A DNA stretch of 10,128 bases from Actinomycetota bacterium (GCA_019347595.1 JAHWLA010000087.1:1-10128), one strand, 5' to 3'; numbered from the stretch's first letter, positions 1 to 6,733 are shown. Notes: generated by a model from the letters alone, not told the origin. Program-made: numbers and translations.

Positions 1-172
1 GCCCGAAGCCGGCTGTTCGGGTCCACCCTGCCTCCCTGTCACGCGGACCGATGCCCTTCATGCTCTGTATCGCCGGCCGACCCGCGTTCCTTCCGGTTCG
101 GGCAGAATAAATCCGTCGTGCTGGGGGACGCGCCGCCGCGGTCGCGCGATCCCGATTTCAAGAGGGGTCGAC
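1..172. other. Left-edge intergenic region, no convincing gene
   Basis: Frames are open here only because of high GC; none shows a ribosome binding site or a recognisable protein. The visible structure is an inverted repeat CCCGAA (2-7) / TTCGGG (16-21) with an 8-nt loop that itself contains GCCGGC. It could be the tail of a terminator for a gene beyond the left edge, but no T-run follows on the plus strand. An A/T-rich patch at 103-112 (CAGAATAAAT) is the only promoter-like spot before the gene at 173, and no clear -35 pairs with it. Confidence 0.4.
161..167 (+). promoter_or_regulatory. Ribosome binding site of the small exported protein
   Basis: AGAGGGG lies 5 nt upstream of the ATG at 173. 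It decides the start of this short gene and is the main reason to believe it is translated. Confidence 0.6.
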
Positions 173-463
173 ATGAAAAAGCTCAATCGGACGGCGCGCG
201 CCATCGTGCTACCCATCGTCGGCAGCGTGCTGTGGGCGACCGCATCGCCACCCGCGGAAGCCGAGTGCCTGCGGGCGCAGCTCGAAGTCCGGCGCTGGAA
301 CGACTCCAACATCACAGTGCTCTCGGAGCACGACTGCATCTACGCCACCTCGTGGGCGATCTTCAGCGAGGGCTACAACGACCACGACGGCCAGATGCCG
401 CCGCCGGTGCCCGACGGCACGCCGAACGGGTACGAGGTGGGCTACTGGCTGCCGTTCCCCTGA
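173..463 (+). CDS. Small exported two-cysteine protein, unknown function
   Basis: This 96-residue protein starts MKKLNRTAR, followed by a hydrophobic stretch (about residues 11-24) and a small-residue segment ending PAEAE. That is a classical Sec signal peptide with likely cleavage near residue 30. The mature part is about 65 residues, with two cysteines (about 33 and 60) that could form one disulfide outside the cell, several aromatic residues and a proline-rich tail (PPPVPDGTP). I do not recognise a family. A good ribosome binding site precedes the ATG. The gene converges on the sigma-factor gene and the two 3' ends overlap by 22 bp. Whether it works with that sigma factor, whose tail should also face outside, cannot be told from sequence. 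The gene call rests on the signal peptide plus the ribosome binding site. Confidence 0.68.
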   Translation: MKKLNRTARAIVLPIVGSVLWATASPPAEAECLRAQLEVRRWNDSNITVLSEHDCIYATSWAIFSEGYNDHDGQMPPPVPDGTPNGYEVGYWLPFP

Positions 464-1539
464 TTCCCCGGTAGTGCTGTCATGGTCGGGCATGCCGGGC
501 GCAGCACCTTGCTCCGCATGCAGTAGACGGTGACCGTGGCCTCGTTGCGCTGGGCACCGGGCGTGTAGGGCGCCAAGTCGATGCGGTAGCGGACGACGAC
601 CTCCTCGGGCGTGACCGCCACCTGCCGGTCGACATCGGCCAACGGCGCCCTCGACGACACGTCGGGCGGCGCCGCCTCGCTTGCGGTCGCGGTGGGACGA
701 GGCGGCGCGGCCGTGCCCCGACCGGTGTCGCCGGCGCCGTCCTCGGCGACCGCCACGTCCCGCAGGATGTTCACAGCCACGCCCGCGCCGGAGTCCGACA
801 ACGACGACGCGGCCGAAAGCTCGATCGGCGCTTCCGGGACAGCCGCTGTCATCGCCACCGCGAGGCCGAGCGCGGCCGTCGTCCCGACGACTTCGCCGAC
901 GTGGGCCCCGAGGACCGACTGCACCCGAGCCATGCGCGCCCGCGCTCGGACGAAGGCCTCGTAGGCGAGCGCGACGAGGGCAGGCTTGCTCCTCGCGCCC
1001 TCGGCGTACTCGGCGAGGTGGATGCGCAACCGCTCACGGGCGCGGTTCAACGCCGACGCCACGGCCCCCTCGCCGATGCCCTCCCGTTCGGCAATCTCGC
1101 GGTACGTCAGATTGCGCACGCCCCGCAGCACCAGCAGCCGGCGCTGCCTGGGGGTCAGCCGCCGGAAGGCCCACCGCACGGCCTGCCGCGACACCAGCGC
1201 ATCGACGTGCTCGTCGGAGCCCGGCGGGGCGGCTCGGTCGGCTGTGAGCCACTCGCCCACCAGCGCCGCGGGATCGAGGTGGTCCATACGCGGCTGGCGG
1301 CGGAAGACGTCGATCGACGCGCGCGAGGCGAGTGTGCGCATCCAGCGGGCGTCGGGGAGGCCGCGCTGCGAGCCCGATACCCGAGCGCGCCAGGCCCGGA
1401 CGTACGTCTCCTGGAGCGCGTCCTCGACGAGGGTGCGGTCGGCGGTTCGCCGCATGATGACGCGCCGAAGGGTCGGCTCGTGCAGATCGACGACTTCGCC
1501 CCAGTCGTCATCGCTGCCAGGTCTGGCGAGCAAGCTCAC
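442..1539 (-). CDS. ECF-type sigma-70 factor with C-terminal transmembrane and extracytoplasmic extension
   Basis: This 365-residue protein begins at GTG 1539, with a G-rich ribosome binding site (GGGGGG) just upstream. The reading frame stays open far upstream, but that part is antisense-like shadow of the preceding regulator. Residues about 14-82 match sigma region 2 (EDALQETYVRAWRAR, then SIDVFRR). Residues about 116-172 match sigma region 4, with the helix-turn-helix LTYREIAEREGIGEGAVASA and the following NRARERLRIHL. A linker rich in Arg (198-205) leads to a hydrophobic segment at about 213-234 (VGTTAALGLAVAMTAAV). After it come about 130 residues that are low complexity (Pro/Ala/Ser/Thr) and then end in a compact piece with Cys340 and Cys350. 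The positive-inside rule puts the tail outside. Ordinary ECF factors stop near residue 180-200, so the extension is unusual. Some actinobacterial ECF groups with membrane-spanning C-terminal extensions are known. No separate anti-sigma gene is visible beside it. Its target promoters are unknown. Confidence 0.85.
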   Translation of the reverse strand: MSLLARPGSDDDWGEVVDLHEPTLRRVIMRRTADRTLVEDALQETYVRAWRARVSGSQRGLPDARWMRTLASRASIDVFRRQPRMDHLDPAALVGEWLTADRAAPPGSDEHVDALVSRQAVRWAFRRLTPRQRRLLVLRGVRNLTYREIAEREGIGEGAVASALNRARERLRIHLAEYAEGARSKPALVALAYEAFVRARARMARVQSVLGAHVGEVVGTTAALGLAVAMTAAVPEAPIELSAASSLSDSGAGVAVNILRDVAVAEDGAGDTGRGTAAPPRPTATASEAAPPDVSSRAPLADVDRQVAVTPEEVVVRYRIDLAPYTPGAQRNEATVTVYCMRSKVLRPACPTMTALPGNQGNGSQ

Positions 1540-1568
1540 GAGTCCCCCCACTTCGACTCGGAACCTAC

Positions 1569-1583
1569 GGTACCCGAGGTACC
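1569..1583. repeat. GGTACC-CGA-GGTACC dyad between regulator and sigma gene
   Basis: Two GGTACC hexamers (1569-1574, 1578-1583) are separated by 3 nt in the 50-bp gap between the regulator stop and the sigma-factor GTG. The pair reads as both a direct and an inverted repeat. It could be an operator for the sigma gene or a small transcript hairpin. No -35/-10 pair was recognised next to it. Confidence 0.4.
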
Positions 1584-1589
1584 ACCCGG

Positions 1590-2909
1590 CTACGCAGGCC
1601 GCGCCCGCAGACGTTCGCTCGGCGTGTCGTCGAACCACGCCAATTCGGCCTTGGCCACCCAACGAAGCCGCATGGCGAGCTCCAGATGGAGCCGCTCGGC
1701 GGGGACGTCGAGGGACAAGCCGGTCAGGTGCTCGATGCGGTTGAGCCGGTAGCGCACCGAGTTGTGGTGCAGGTGGAGGTCGGCCGCCGCCTCGACGATC
1801 CGCCCCCGTCGTCGGTACACCGCGTCGAGCGTGTCGAGCAGTTCGGTGGCCTTGTGCTCCGGCAGGTCGAGCACGGGGCCGAGCAGGTCGCGGACGAAGT
1901 CGACGCGGTCGTTGAGCGGGATGCGGGCCAGCACCGCGTAGAGCCGCAGGTCGCGGACCGTCACGATCCCCGGCCCCGAACCGGCCGAGTGCGCCAGGCG
2001 GAGGTAGCGCTGGGCGCGCCGGTAGAGATGCGCGAGCGACGACACCAACGGTGTCGGGTCCACGGGGACGACCAGGAGCCGCTCGTGGCGCGCCACCTCG
2101 GCCACGGTCTCGAGGGCGTCCGTCCACGCCGTGGGAGAGGCCACCGGGAGCACGACGATCACGTGCAGGCACGGCAACGTGCGCAACGGTCCCTCGAAGG
2201 CGCCGGGTACGCGAGCGGCCAGCTTCGCCGCGCCGCTGCGGACGGCTTCGGTGTCGCGGCCGCCCGTCGGCATGGCCATCAGCAACCCGCACAGCTTGCC
2301 GAGGTCGTAGCCGAGGGCCGAACCCCTCGACCGGATGCGCGTCTCGTCGTCCCAATGCCCCTCGAGCAGGCGGTCGACGAACGTGGCCTGGGCGCGCACC
2401 TGCCCCGACAGGCGCTGCTCGCGCTCGGTGGCGTAGCCCGTCTCCAAGGCGTCGAGCACGGTGTGCATGAATTCCATGTGCGCGAGCGAGAGTTGGCTGA
2501 CGAGGTCGAGGGCGACGGCGGGCTCGAAGTCGCTCGCCGCCCTCAGCACCGCCTCCCACACCGTGCGCAGAGCCACGCGCATGCCGTCGATGACCGCATC
2601 GACAGGGACGCCCTGCCGGGCACGCTGGGCCCCGATGACGTGGACGGTCACCAGCTCCTCGGAACGCAGTGAGCGACGCTCCTCCACCACCCGGACGAAC
2701 AGGTCGCTGATGCGGCGGAGGGTGTTGTGCAGGTCGTCCTTCTCGACGACGTGGCGCAGCTCCTCGGGCAACGCCTGCTCCACCGACTCGCACAACCGCT
2801 CGACCAATTCGGGCAATCCGGTGCGAACAGTCGAGGCGACACGGTGGACGAGCGCGTCGTGCTCCCGGGTGTCGTGGGCGTTGCGCGCGTGGTCAACAGG
2901 CGACGACAC
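1590..2909 (-). CDS. PucR/CdaR-family transcriptional regulator (copy 1)
   Basis: This 439-residue protein starts at GTG 2909; GGAGGA lies about 8 nt upstream and fixes the start. Residues about 20-160 are helical and carry GAQRARQGVPVDAVIDGM, the signature of the RsbRD-type N-terminal sensory domain found on many actinobacterial regulators. The middle (about 200-330) resembles the degenerate GGDEF-like part of CdaR/PucR proteins. Residues about 330-420 form the PucR C-terminal helix-turn-helix: RVDFVRDLLGPVLDLP, then VEAAADLHLHHNSVRYRLNR (the recognition-helix motif), then RLHLELAMRL. It should bind DNA in the cytoplasm in response to an unknown signal. It is a clear paralogue of the next gene upstream (3018-4364), sharing the same domain order. 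It lies 50 bp upstream of the sigma-factor gene and may be co-transcribed with it. PucR itself controls purine catabolism in Bacillus; nothing here indicates that role, so no symbol is given. Confidence 0.88.
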   Translation of the reverse strand: MSSPVDHARNAHDTREHDALVHRVASTVRTGLPELVERLCESVEQALPEELRHVVEKDDLHNTLRRISDLFVRVVEERRSLRSEELVTVHVIGAQRARQGVPVDAVIDGMRVALRTVWEAVLRAASDFEPAVALDLVSQLSLAHMEFMHTVLDALETGYATEREQRLSGQVRAQATFVDRLLEGHWDDETRIRSRGSALGYDLGKLCGLLMAMPTGGRDTEAVRSGAAKLAARVPGAFEGPLRTLPCLHVIVVLPVASPTAWTDALETVAEVARHERLLVVPVDPTPLVSSLAHLYRRAQRYLRLAHSAGSGPGIVTVRDLRLYAVLARIPLNDRVDFVRDLLGPVLDLPEHKATELLDTLDAVYRRRGRIVEAAADLHLHHNSVRYRLNRIEHLTGLSLDVPAERLHLELAMRLRWVAKAELAWFDDTPSERLRARPA

Positions 2910-3000
2910 CGGCGGGTCCTCCGTGGGGGGTCTCGGAAGGGGTGGGGATCGAGCGGAGTGCGGCCTTCGCCGTCACTCTTGCGCGAATCGGGCACGTTCC

Positions 3001-3017
3001 GCCGGCGACGGGCCGGC
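3001..3017. repeat. GC inverted repeat just after the copy-2 regulator stop
   Basis: GCCGGC (3001-3006) and GCCGGC (3012-3017) flank 5 nt, directly downstream of the TGA of the regulator ending at 3018. It could weakly attenuate read-through, but no T-run follows on the minus strand, so it is not called as a terminator. The remaining roughly 90 bp before the next gene shows only that gene's ribosome binding site. Confidence 0.35.
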
Positions 3018-4364
3018 TCACCAGGCGACCTCGCCGCCGCGCGCCGACCCGCCATCGGCGTCTTCGTTGCTCTCGCGGCCGTCGCTCTCGAAGGGCGGGT
3101 CCTCGGCCAGCACCAGCTCTCGTCGCGCCAGCTCGTGGAGCGTGACGGCCACCTCCACGCGGAACCGGTCGGCGGCGTTGCGGAAGCTCACGCCCAACAG
3201 CGTCTGTATGCGCTCGAGCCGGTAGCGGAACGAGTTGCGATGCAACTGGAGGTTGGCGGCTGTCTCGTCGAGGCGACTGCCCGCCCGTCCGCGGAAGTAC
3301 GCCGCCAGCGTGGCCAGGGCGTCGCTGGACTTGTTGCCCGGGAGGTCGAGGAGGGGCCCGAGGACGCTGCGGACGAAATCGACCCGTGTCTCGATCGGCA
3401 GTTGGCGCAGCAGGCGCATCACCGCGGTGTCCGCCGTGGTGACGACCAGCGAGTCGGGCGCCACCGACAAGGCGGAGGGGATGTCCTCCTCCAGACGGGC
3501 GACGGCCGCAGGGATGTCGACGAACTCGTGGGTCTGCTCGTCGACGAGCAGCAGCACGTTGTCGACATCGGTCAGTTCGACAAGCGCATCCCGCACGACT
3601 GACGGCTCGACACGGGGCACGAACACGACGGCATGGGGCACGGCAGTGTTGCGCGTGCGTCCGGCCACGGCGCGCGGGAGGGCGGCGGCGACGGCGCGCG
3701 CCGTGGCATCCAGGTCGATGAGCGCCCGCCGGGTGACGGGCACGACGGCGACCATCGTGAGCGGCTCGTACAGCTCGGCGCCGACTGTTCGCGCAGGCCG
3801 CAGGATGTCCCGCCGTTCCTGCCAGTGGCCGTGAACAAGCACGCCCACGATGTCGGCGATCGCCTGTGCCCGACCGAGCTCGCCGTGCTCCTGCTCGCCC
3901 GTGTAGCCGTTGATCAGGGACTCTCGCATCTCGGCCACGAAGACGGGTGCCTCCCTCGCCACGTCGGCCACCGCCTGGGCGGCCAGCGCCGGGAGGGCAG
4001 GGTCCTCGACGCACTCGCGCACGAAGCGCCAGATCACCTCCATGGTGATGTCGACGCTGTCGACGACGGCGCGGTACGGGTGCCCCTGTCTGGCGCGCTC
4101 CGCCCCGGTGAGGTGGAACGACGCCAAGTCGGCGTCGGTGAAGGGGGTGCCGTCGGCCACGAAGCCGGCGAACGCCTCGATTGTGCGACGGATGCCCGCC
4201 CGGAACTTCTCCACCTCGCCTATGTGCCCGAGGCGCTCGAACGAGCCCAGCTCGGCAAAGAGGGCAGAGGAGATGGCATTCACCATCTCCTCGGTTCGGG
4301 CCTCCAGACGGGAGGCGAGCTCCGATCGGAATGCGACGAGTTGCAACACTTGAGCCATGGCCAC
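3018..4364 (-). CDS. PucR/CdaR-family transcriptional regulator (copy 2)
   Basis: This 448-residue protein starts at GTG 4364, supported by AGGAG about 8 nt upstream; the ATG two codons later (4358) is less well spaced. The domain order equals copy 1: an N-terminal helical RsbRD-like domain with GAERARQGHPYRAVVDSV (residues 87-104), a middle domain, then RVDFVRSVLGPLLDLPGNK (327-345) and the PucR-type helix-turn-helix (about 363-388, with ETAANLQLHRNSFRYRLERI). A charged, acidic and Gly-rich tail follows residue 420. The central regions have diverged much more than the GAxRARQG and RVDFVR..LGP.LDLP blocks, so the two probably sense different signals or bind different sites. An A/T-rich upstream region with repeats suggests its own promoter, though it lies only 135 bp from the methyltransferase gene transcribed in the same direction. 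Its ligand and targets are unknown. Confidence 0.88.
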   Translation of the reverse strand: MAMAQVLQLVAFRSELASRLEARTEEMVNAISSALFAELGSFERLGHIGEVEKFRAGIRRTIEAFAGFVADGTPFTDADLASFHLTGAERARQGHPYRAVVDSVDITMEVIWRFVRECVEDPALPALAAQAVADVAREAPVFVAEMRESLINGYTGEQEHGELGRAQAIADIVGVLVHGHWQERRDILRPARTVGAELYEPLTMVAVVPVTRRALIDLDATARAVAAALPRAVAGRTRNTAVPHAVVFVPRVEPSVVRDALVELTDVDNVLLLVDEQTHEFVDIPAAVARLEEDIPSALSVAPDSLVVTTADTAVMRLLRQLPIETRVDFVRSVLGPLLDLPGNKSSDALATLAAYFRGRAGSRLDETAANLQLHRNSFRYRLERIQTLLGVSFRNAADRFRVEVAVTLHELARRELVLAEDPPFESDGRESNEDADGGSARGGEVAW

Positions 4365-4499
4365 GGGGTCGTCTCCTGGTGCAGAGCGGCGGTCTGTACA
4401 GGGTGTCTACGAACGAGTCGCCGATGTGTCGCGAAAATTCCGCCGAAAACTTCCGACGCGCGGACCTACGAAGCTGACGAAGCGGCGCAATCCCGCTGG
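4365..4499 (-). promoter_or_regulatory. Probable control region of the PucR-type copy-2 gene
   Basis: This 135-bp gap separates the methyltransferase and the copy-2 regulator. It holds an A/T-rich patch unlike its surroundings, a near-exact direct repeat (GAAAATTCCG 4433-4442, GAAAACTTCCG 4445-4455) and a perfect 8-bp palindrome CTGTACAG (4394-4401) 30 nt before the GTG. A definite -35/-10 pair could not be assigned. Autoregulation is an inference from position. Confidence 0.4.
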
Positions 4500-5249
4500 T
4501 CAGGACGCCTTTTCGAGCCGCAGGAACAGCAGGCGCGGGATCGACGCGGCCTGCTTGTACTCGTGCGCCCGGGCCAGGAAGCCGGGCGGCGGGGCGGGCT
4601 CCTCCATGCGGCGCAGCGTGAGGCCGTTGTCGGCCAGGGCGTTGAGGTAGCGCGACAGCGGGCGGTGGATGAAGGGGATGAAGATGTCCTTCTCCACCTC
4701 TTCGATCGTCTTGTCCTCGTTCAGGTAGGGGCCGATGCGCCAGTACTGCTCGTCGAGGATGCGGTCGTCGATCCAGCCGCTGTTCGGCGTCTGGAGCAGG
4801 GGGTGGTTGAGGAAGAAGAGGAAGCGGCCTCGCGGCGTGAGGACGCGGGCGACCTCGGCGATGGCGTCGTCGACGTCGTCGATGTGCTCGAAGACCAGGC
4901 AGGCGACGACGGCATCGAACGATTCGTCGGGGAACGGGAGGGCGGCGGCGCCCGCCTGGGCGTAGACGGGCCCTCGTGCTCGGTGGTGCGCCGTGTGGAT
5001 CTGCGACCAGGTGGGGTCGACGCCGACGGCCGTCGCCGCGTTGCTCTGGTGGAGAGCGAGGCGGGCGAGCTGCCCTTCGCCGGTGCCGACGTCGAGGACG
5101 CGTGCGGCGCCGGCCAGATGGTGGGCGGCGAGGGGCAGGATCTGCTCCTCGTACTCGGGGTCGGCGCCTTCGGTGAAGCCCGCTTGCCACCAGTCGGCGT
5201 GGGCTTCCCAGAGATCGTCGGCGTCGTCGAGCGCGTCGTTGTCCGGCAC
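4500..5249 (-). CDS. SAM-dependent class I methyltransferase (Methyltransf_11-like)
   Basis: This 249-residue protein starts at GTG 5249 with AAGGA 5 nt upstream. It has the Rossmann-type S-adenosylmethionine pocket: motif I VLDVGTGEG (residues 51-59), the acidic residue after strand 2 in GVDPT (Asp78), LPFPDESFD (104-112), VFEHID (119-124) and VLTPRGRF (136-143). The order and wording fit the UbiE/Methyltransf_11 group of small-molecule methyltransferases. The C-terminal 100 residues, rich in aromatic and charged residues, would shape the substrate pocket and give no clue to the substrate. No hydrophobic segment suggests export, so it should be cytosolic. It follows the exported PKD-like gene by 37 bp in the same direction, which suggests co-transcription. 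Whether it modifies a lipid, quinone or secondary metabolite is unknown. Confidence 0.88.
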   Translation of the reverse strand: MPDNDALDDADDLWEAHADWWQAGFTEGADPEYEEQILPLAAHHLAGAARVLDVGTGEGQLARLALHQSNAATAVGVDPTWSQIHTAHHRARGPVYAQAGAAALPFPDESFDAVVACLVFEHIDDVDDAIAEVARVLTPRGRFLFFLNHPLLQTPNSGWIDDRILDEQYWRIGPYLNEDKTIEEVEKDIFIPFIHRPLSRYLNALADNGLTLRRMEEPAPPPGFLARAHEYKQAASIPRLLFLRLEKAS

Positions 5250-5286
5250 TGCATTCCTTCTGCTCGTGGTGCTGCGTTGATCGGGT

Positions 5287-6117
5287 TCAGCGGTTGCGGA
5301 CGGCTTGGAGCTGCTCCACCCGAAGCGTCAGCGTGCCGGCCGTCTGGAGGTTGTCGAGACTGCCGCCCGTGCCGGGGCCCGCTGTCCACGTGGCGGACCA
5401 CAGTTGGGTGACGGTGATCGTCGCCTGCGGGACGGCGTGGTCGTAGACGTGGGTGATGTCGCCGTGCGGCCACGGGCCGCCTTGAGACGTCGTGGTCGTC
5501 GGTGCCGTGCCGTCGCCCCAGTCGATGCGATACCGGGAAGTGGCGGTGATGTGGACCGCCGGGCCGACGGGGTTGGCGACGTCGAACGTTGTCGTGCGGG
5601 GGTTGCCGATGCGGAGGTAGACGGGCTTCCCGGTCATGGCGTAGTCGGGGGTGACGGCCGGCGTGGGGCGCGGGAGGTGGCGGACGTCCCAGAAGTCGCG
5701 GGCCAGTTGGGCGGGCGAGGGAGGCGCCGTGGTCACGGCGTCGGCCGGGCACTGCGGGAGTTGAGAGAGGCCGTTGGCCTCGGCGTACTGGCGGTTGAAG
5801 GCGTATTGGTAGGCGTCGGCCTCGGTCTTGTCGTAGGTGTAGCGCCGCTCGCGGCAGAACCCACCGTCGGCGAAGGCGACCGCCCAGTAGGAATAGACCT
5901 GCCGCCCCGGCGTGCCCTCCCCGTGTGCACCCGGCCGCTCCGGCGTGCTGTCTGTGACGACGACGGAACCGGTATCGAAGCCATCGACCTGCGGGTCGGC
6001 CGCTGCCGCGGCCGGCACTAGCGACAGCGCTGCAAGTGAGAGTGCTACCGCGAGCATGGGTTCGCCGGTTCCGCTCCGGCTGGCTCGGCAACGAAACCGT
6101 CGTACGACATGATCCAT
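5287..6117 (-). CDS. Exported PKD-like protein, unknown function
   Basis: Counted from ATG 6117 the protein has 276 residues. An in-frame ATG at 6057 would give 256 and cut the overlap with the upstream lipoprotein gene from 73 to 13 bp. The hydrophobic segment MLAVALSLAALSLVPAAAAA (21-40) is a signal peptide. The longer start supplies the Arg-rich n-region such peptides usually have, the shorter start fits the gene spacing better, and neither has a clear ribosome binding site. The mature part has Cys88 and Cys123 (possible disulfide). It then carries a beta-rich domain (about 160-245) with YRIDWGDGTAP and ITHVYDH, the WGDG...H.Y pattern of PKD-type extracellular folds. It is probably secreted or wall-associated. 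It lies directly after a lipoprotein gene with which it overlaps, so the two are likely translated together. Confidence 0.75.
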   Translation of the reverse strand: MDHVVRRFRCRASRSGTGEPMLAVALSLAALSLVPAAAAADPQVDGFDTGSVVVTDSTPERPGAHGEGTPGRQVYSYWAVAFADGGFCRERRYTYDKTEADAYQYAFNRQYAEANGLSQLPQCPADAVTTAPPSPAQLARDFWDVRHLPRPTPAVTPDYAMTGKPVYLRIGNPRTTTFDVANPVGPAVHITATSRYRIDWGDGTAPTTTTSQGGPWPHGDITHVYDHAVPQATITVTQLWSATWTAGPGTGGSLDNLQTAGTLTLRVEQLQAVRNR

Positions 6118-6644
6118 GGCGTTGGGTTCAAGGACCTCATGTCCCGGCCTTCGGGCTTCGGAACCAAAGCGATGTACTTCTGCGGCGTCGAGGTCACCGG
6201 CTCACGGACCGCCCGGAATGTGCGCTCAACGGCGGCAACTATGCAGTCAGCATCCAAGCGGACGGTCCGTTGCACAACGGTCAGCGGGTCGCCGGGCAGC
6301 CGGTGCAGGTCATCCAGGCCGTCAGCAACATCTCGCACCCACGCGCGTTGAGCGACGTCGAACTGCGCATCGCCGTAGATGGCAGCCAGGCGGGTCAGGA
6401 ACTCCTCGGTGATCTGGCGCTCGGCGGCCAGTGTGCGGATGGCGTCGCCGTAGACCCGGTCCAACGCAGCCATGACCTTCTCGACATAGGCCGCATCGAT
6501 GACCGCGGGCACCGAGTAATCGACAGCCGTCGTGCTCGTCGTCTCCACGGGCGGCGGCAAGGTGTTGTCGACCGACGGACCGCCTCCCCCGTTGCACGCC
6601 CCCACCACGAGCGCCGCGGCCAGCACCACCCGAGCCCCCCACAT
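6045..6644 (-). CDS. Putative lipoprotein, unknown function
   Basis: This 199-residue protein starts at ATG 6644. Residues 1-17 form a short lipoprotein signal peptide with Arg5, a hydrophobic core and the lipobox VGAC, so Cys17 should be lipidated and the protein held on the outer face of the membrane. A Gly/Pro/Thr-rich tether (18-45) follows, then a mainly helical region (46-115), then a domain with two more cysteines (Cys134, Cys197) that may pair. The C-terminus (PKYIALVPKPEG, NPTPWIMSYDGF) is not a family I recognise. It is the first gene of the minus-strand block and has its own promoter-like element. No clear Shine-Dalgarno sequence sits in place, and the inferred transcript would start at or next to the ATG, so it may be leaderless. 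Confidence 0.78.
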   Translation of the reverse strand: MWGARVVLAAALVVGACNGGGGPSVDNTLPPPVETTSTTAVDYSVPAVIDAAYVEKVMAALDRVYGDAIRTLAAERQITEEFLTRLAAIYGDAQFDVAQRAWVRDVADGLDDLHRLPGDPLTVVQRTVRLDADCIVAAVERTFRAVREPVTSTPQKYIALVPKPEGRDMRSLNPTPWIMSYDGFVAEPAGAEPANPCSR

Positions 6645-6681
6645 GGCGGATTAGTCCATCCGCCATGCCATCTCATGTCAA
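6645..6681 (-). promoter_or_regulatory. Promoter of the lipoprotein gene with overlapping inverted repeat
   Basis: On the minus strand a perfect -35 TTGACA (6681-6676) is followed after 17 nt by TGGACT (6658-6653), a weak -10 at the right distance. Transcription would begin almost at the ATG (6644). An inverted repeat GGCGGAT (6645-6651) / ATCCGCC (6658-6664) frames the -10, as a repressor site would. The -35 is convincing; the -10 matches the consensus at only three positions. Confidence 0.5.
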
Positions 6682-6688
6682 GTGGAGG

Positions 6689-6719
6689 CAAAAATGCCCG
6701 CTGAGCGGGCGGATTTGCC
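6689..6719 (-). terminator. Intrinsic terminator downstream of uvrC
   Basis: On the minus strand the sequence forms GCCCGC-TCA-GCGGGC (6710-6696) followed by ATTTTTG. An outer pairing of GGCAAA with TTTGCC extends the stem across part of the T-run. It begins about 15-20 nt after the uvrC stop codon and insulates uvrC from the lipoprotein gene transcribed in the same direction. Confidence 0.82.
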
Positions 6720-6733
6720 TTCAGAAAGCCGGG

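Noticed and set aside
2..21. CCCGAA/TTCGGG hairpin as an intrinsic terminator at the left edge
   Set aside because: There is no T-run on the plus strand and the gene it would serve is outside the window.
1540..2793. Long upstream in-frame extension of the sigma-factor reading frame on the minus strand
   Set aside because: It overlaps the well-supported regulator at 1590-2909 in another frame of the same strand, is Arg/Pro/Ala-rich without family features, and a ribosome binding site marks GTG 1539 as the real start.
2983..3000. CGAAT...GTTCC as a second SOS box
   Set aside because: The half-sites are imperfect and 7 bp apart rather than 4.
4481..4497. AGCGG...CCGCT inverted repeat after the methyltransferase stop as a terminator
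   Set aside because: The stem is only 5 bp and no T-run follows on the minus strand.
2893..5190. 765-codon minus-strand open frame
   Set aside because: Its translation is Arg/Pro-rich GC shadow; the regulator and methyltransferase in other frames carry real motifs and ribosome binding sites.
3633..5411. 592-codon plus-strand open frame
   Set aside because: It is antisense to the regulator and methyltransferase genes, with no domain or ribosome binding site; it is an effect of third-position GC.
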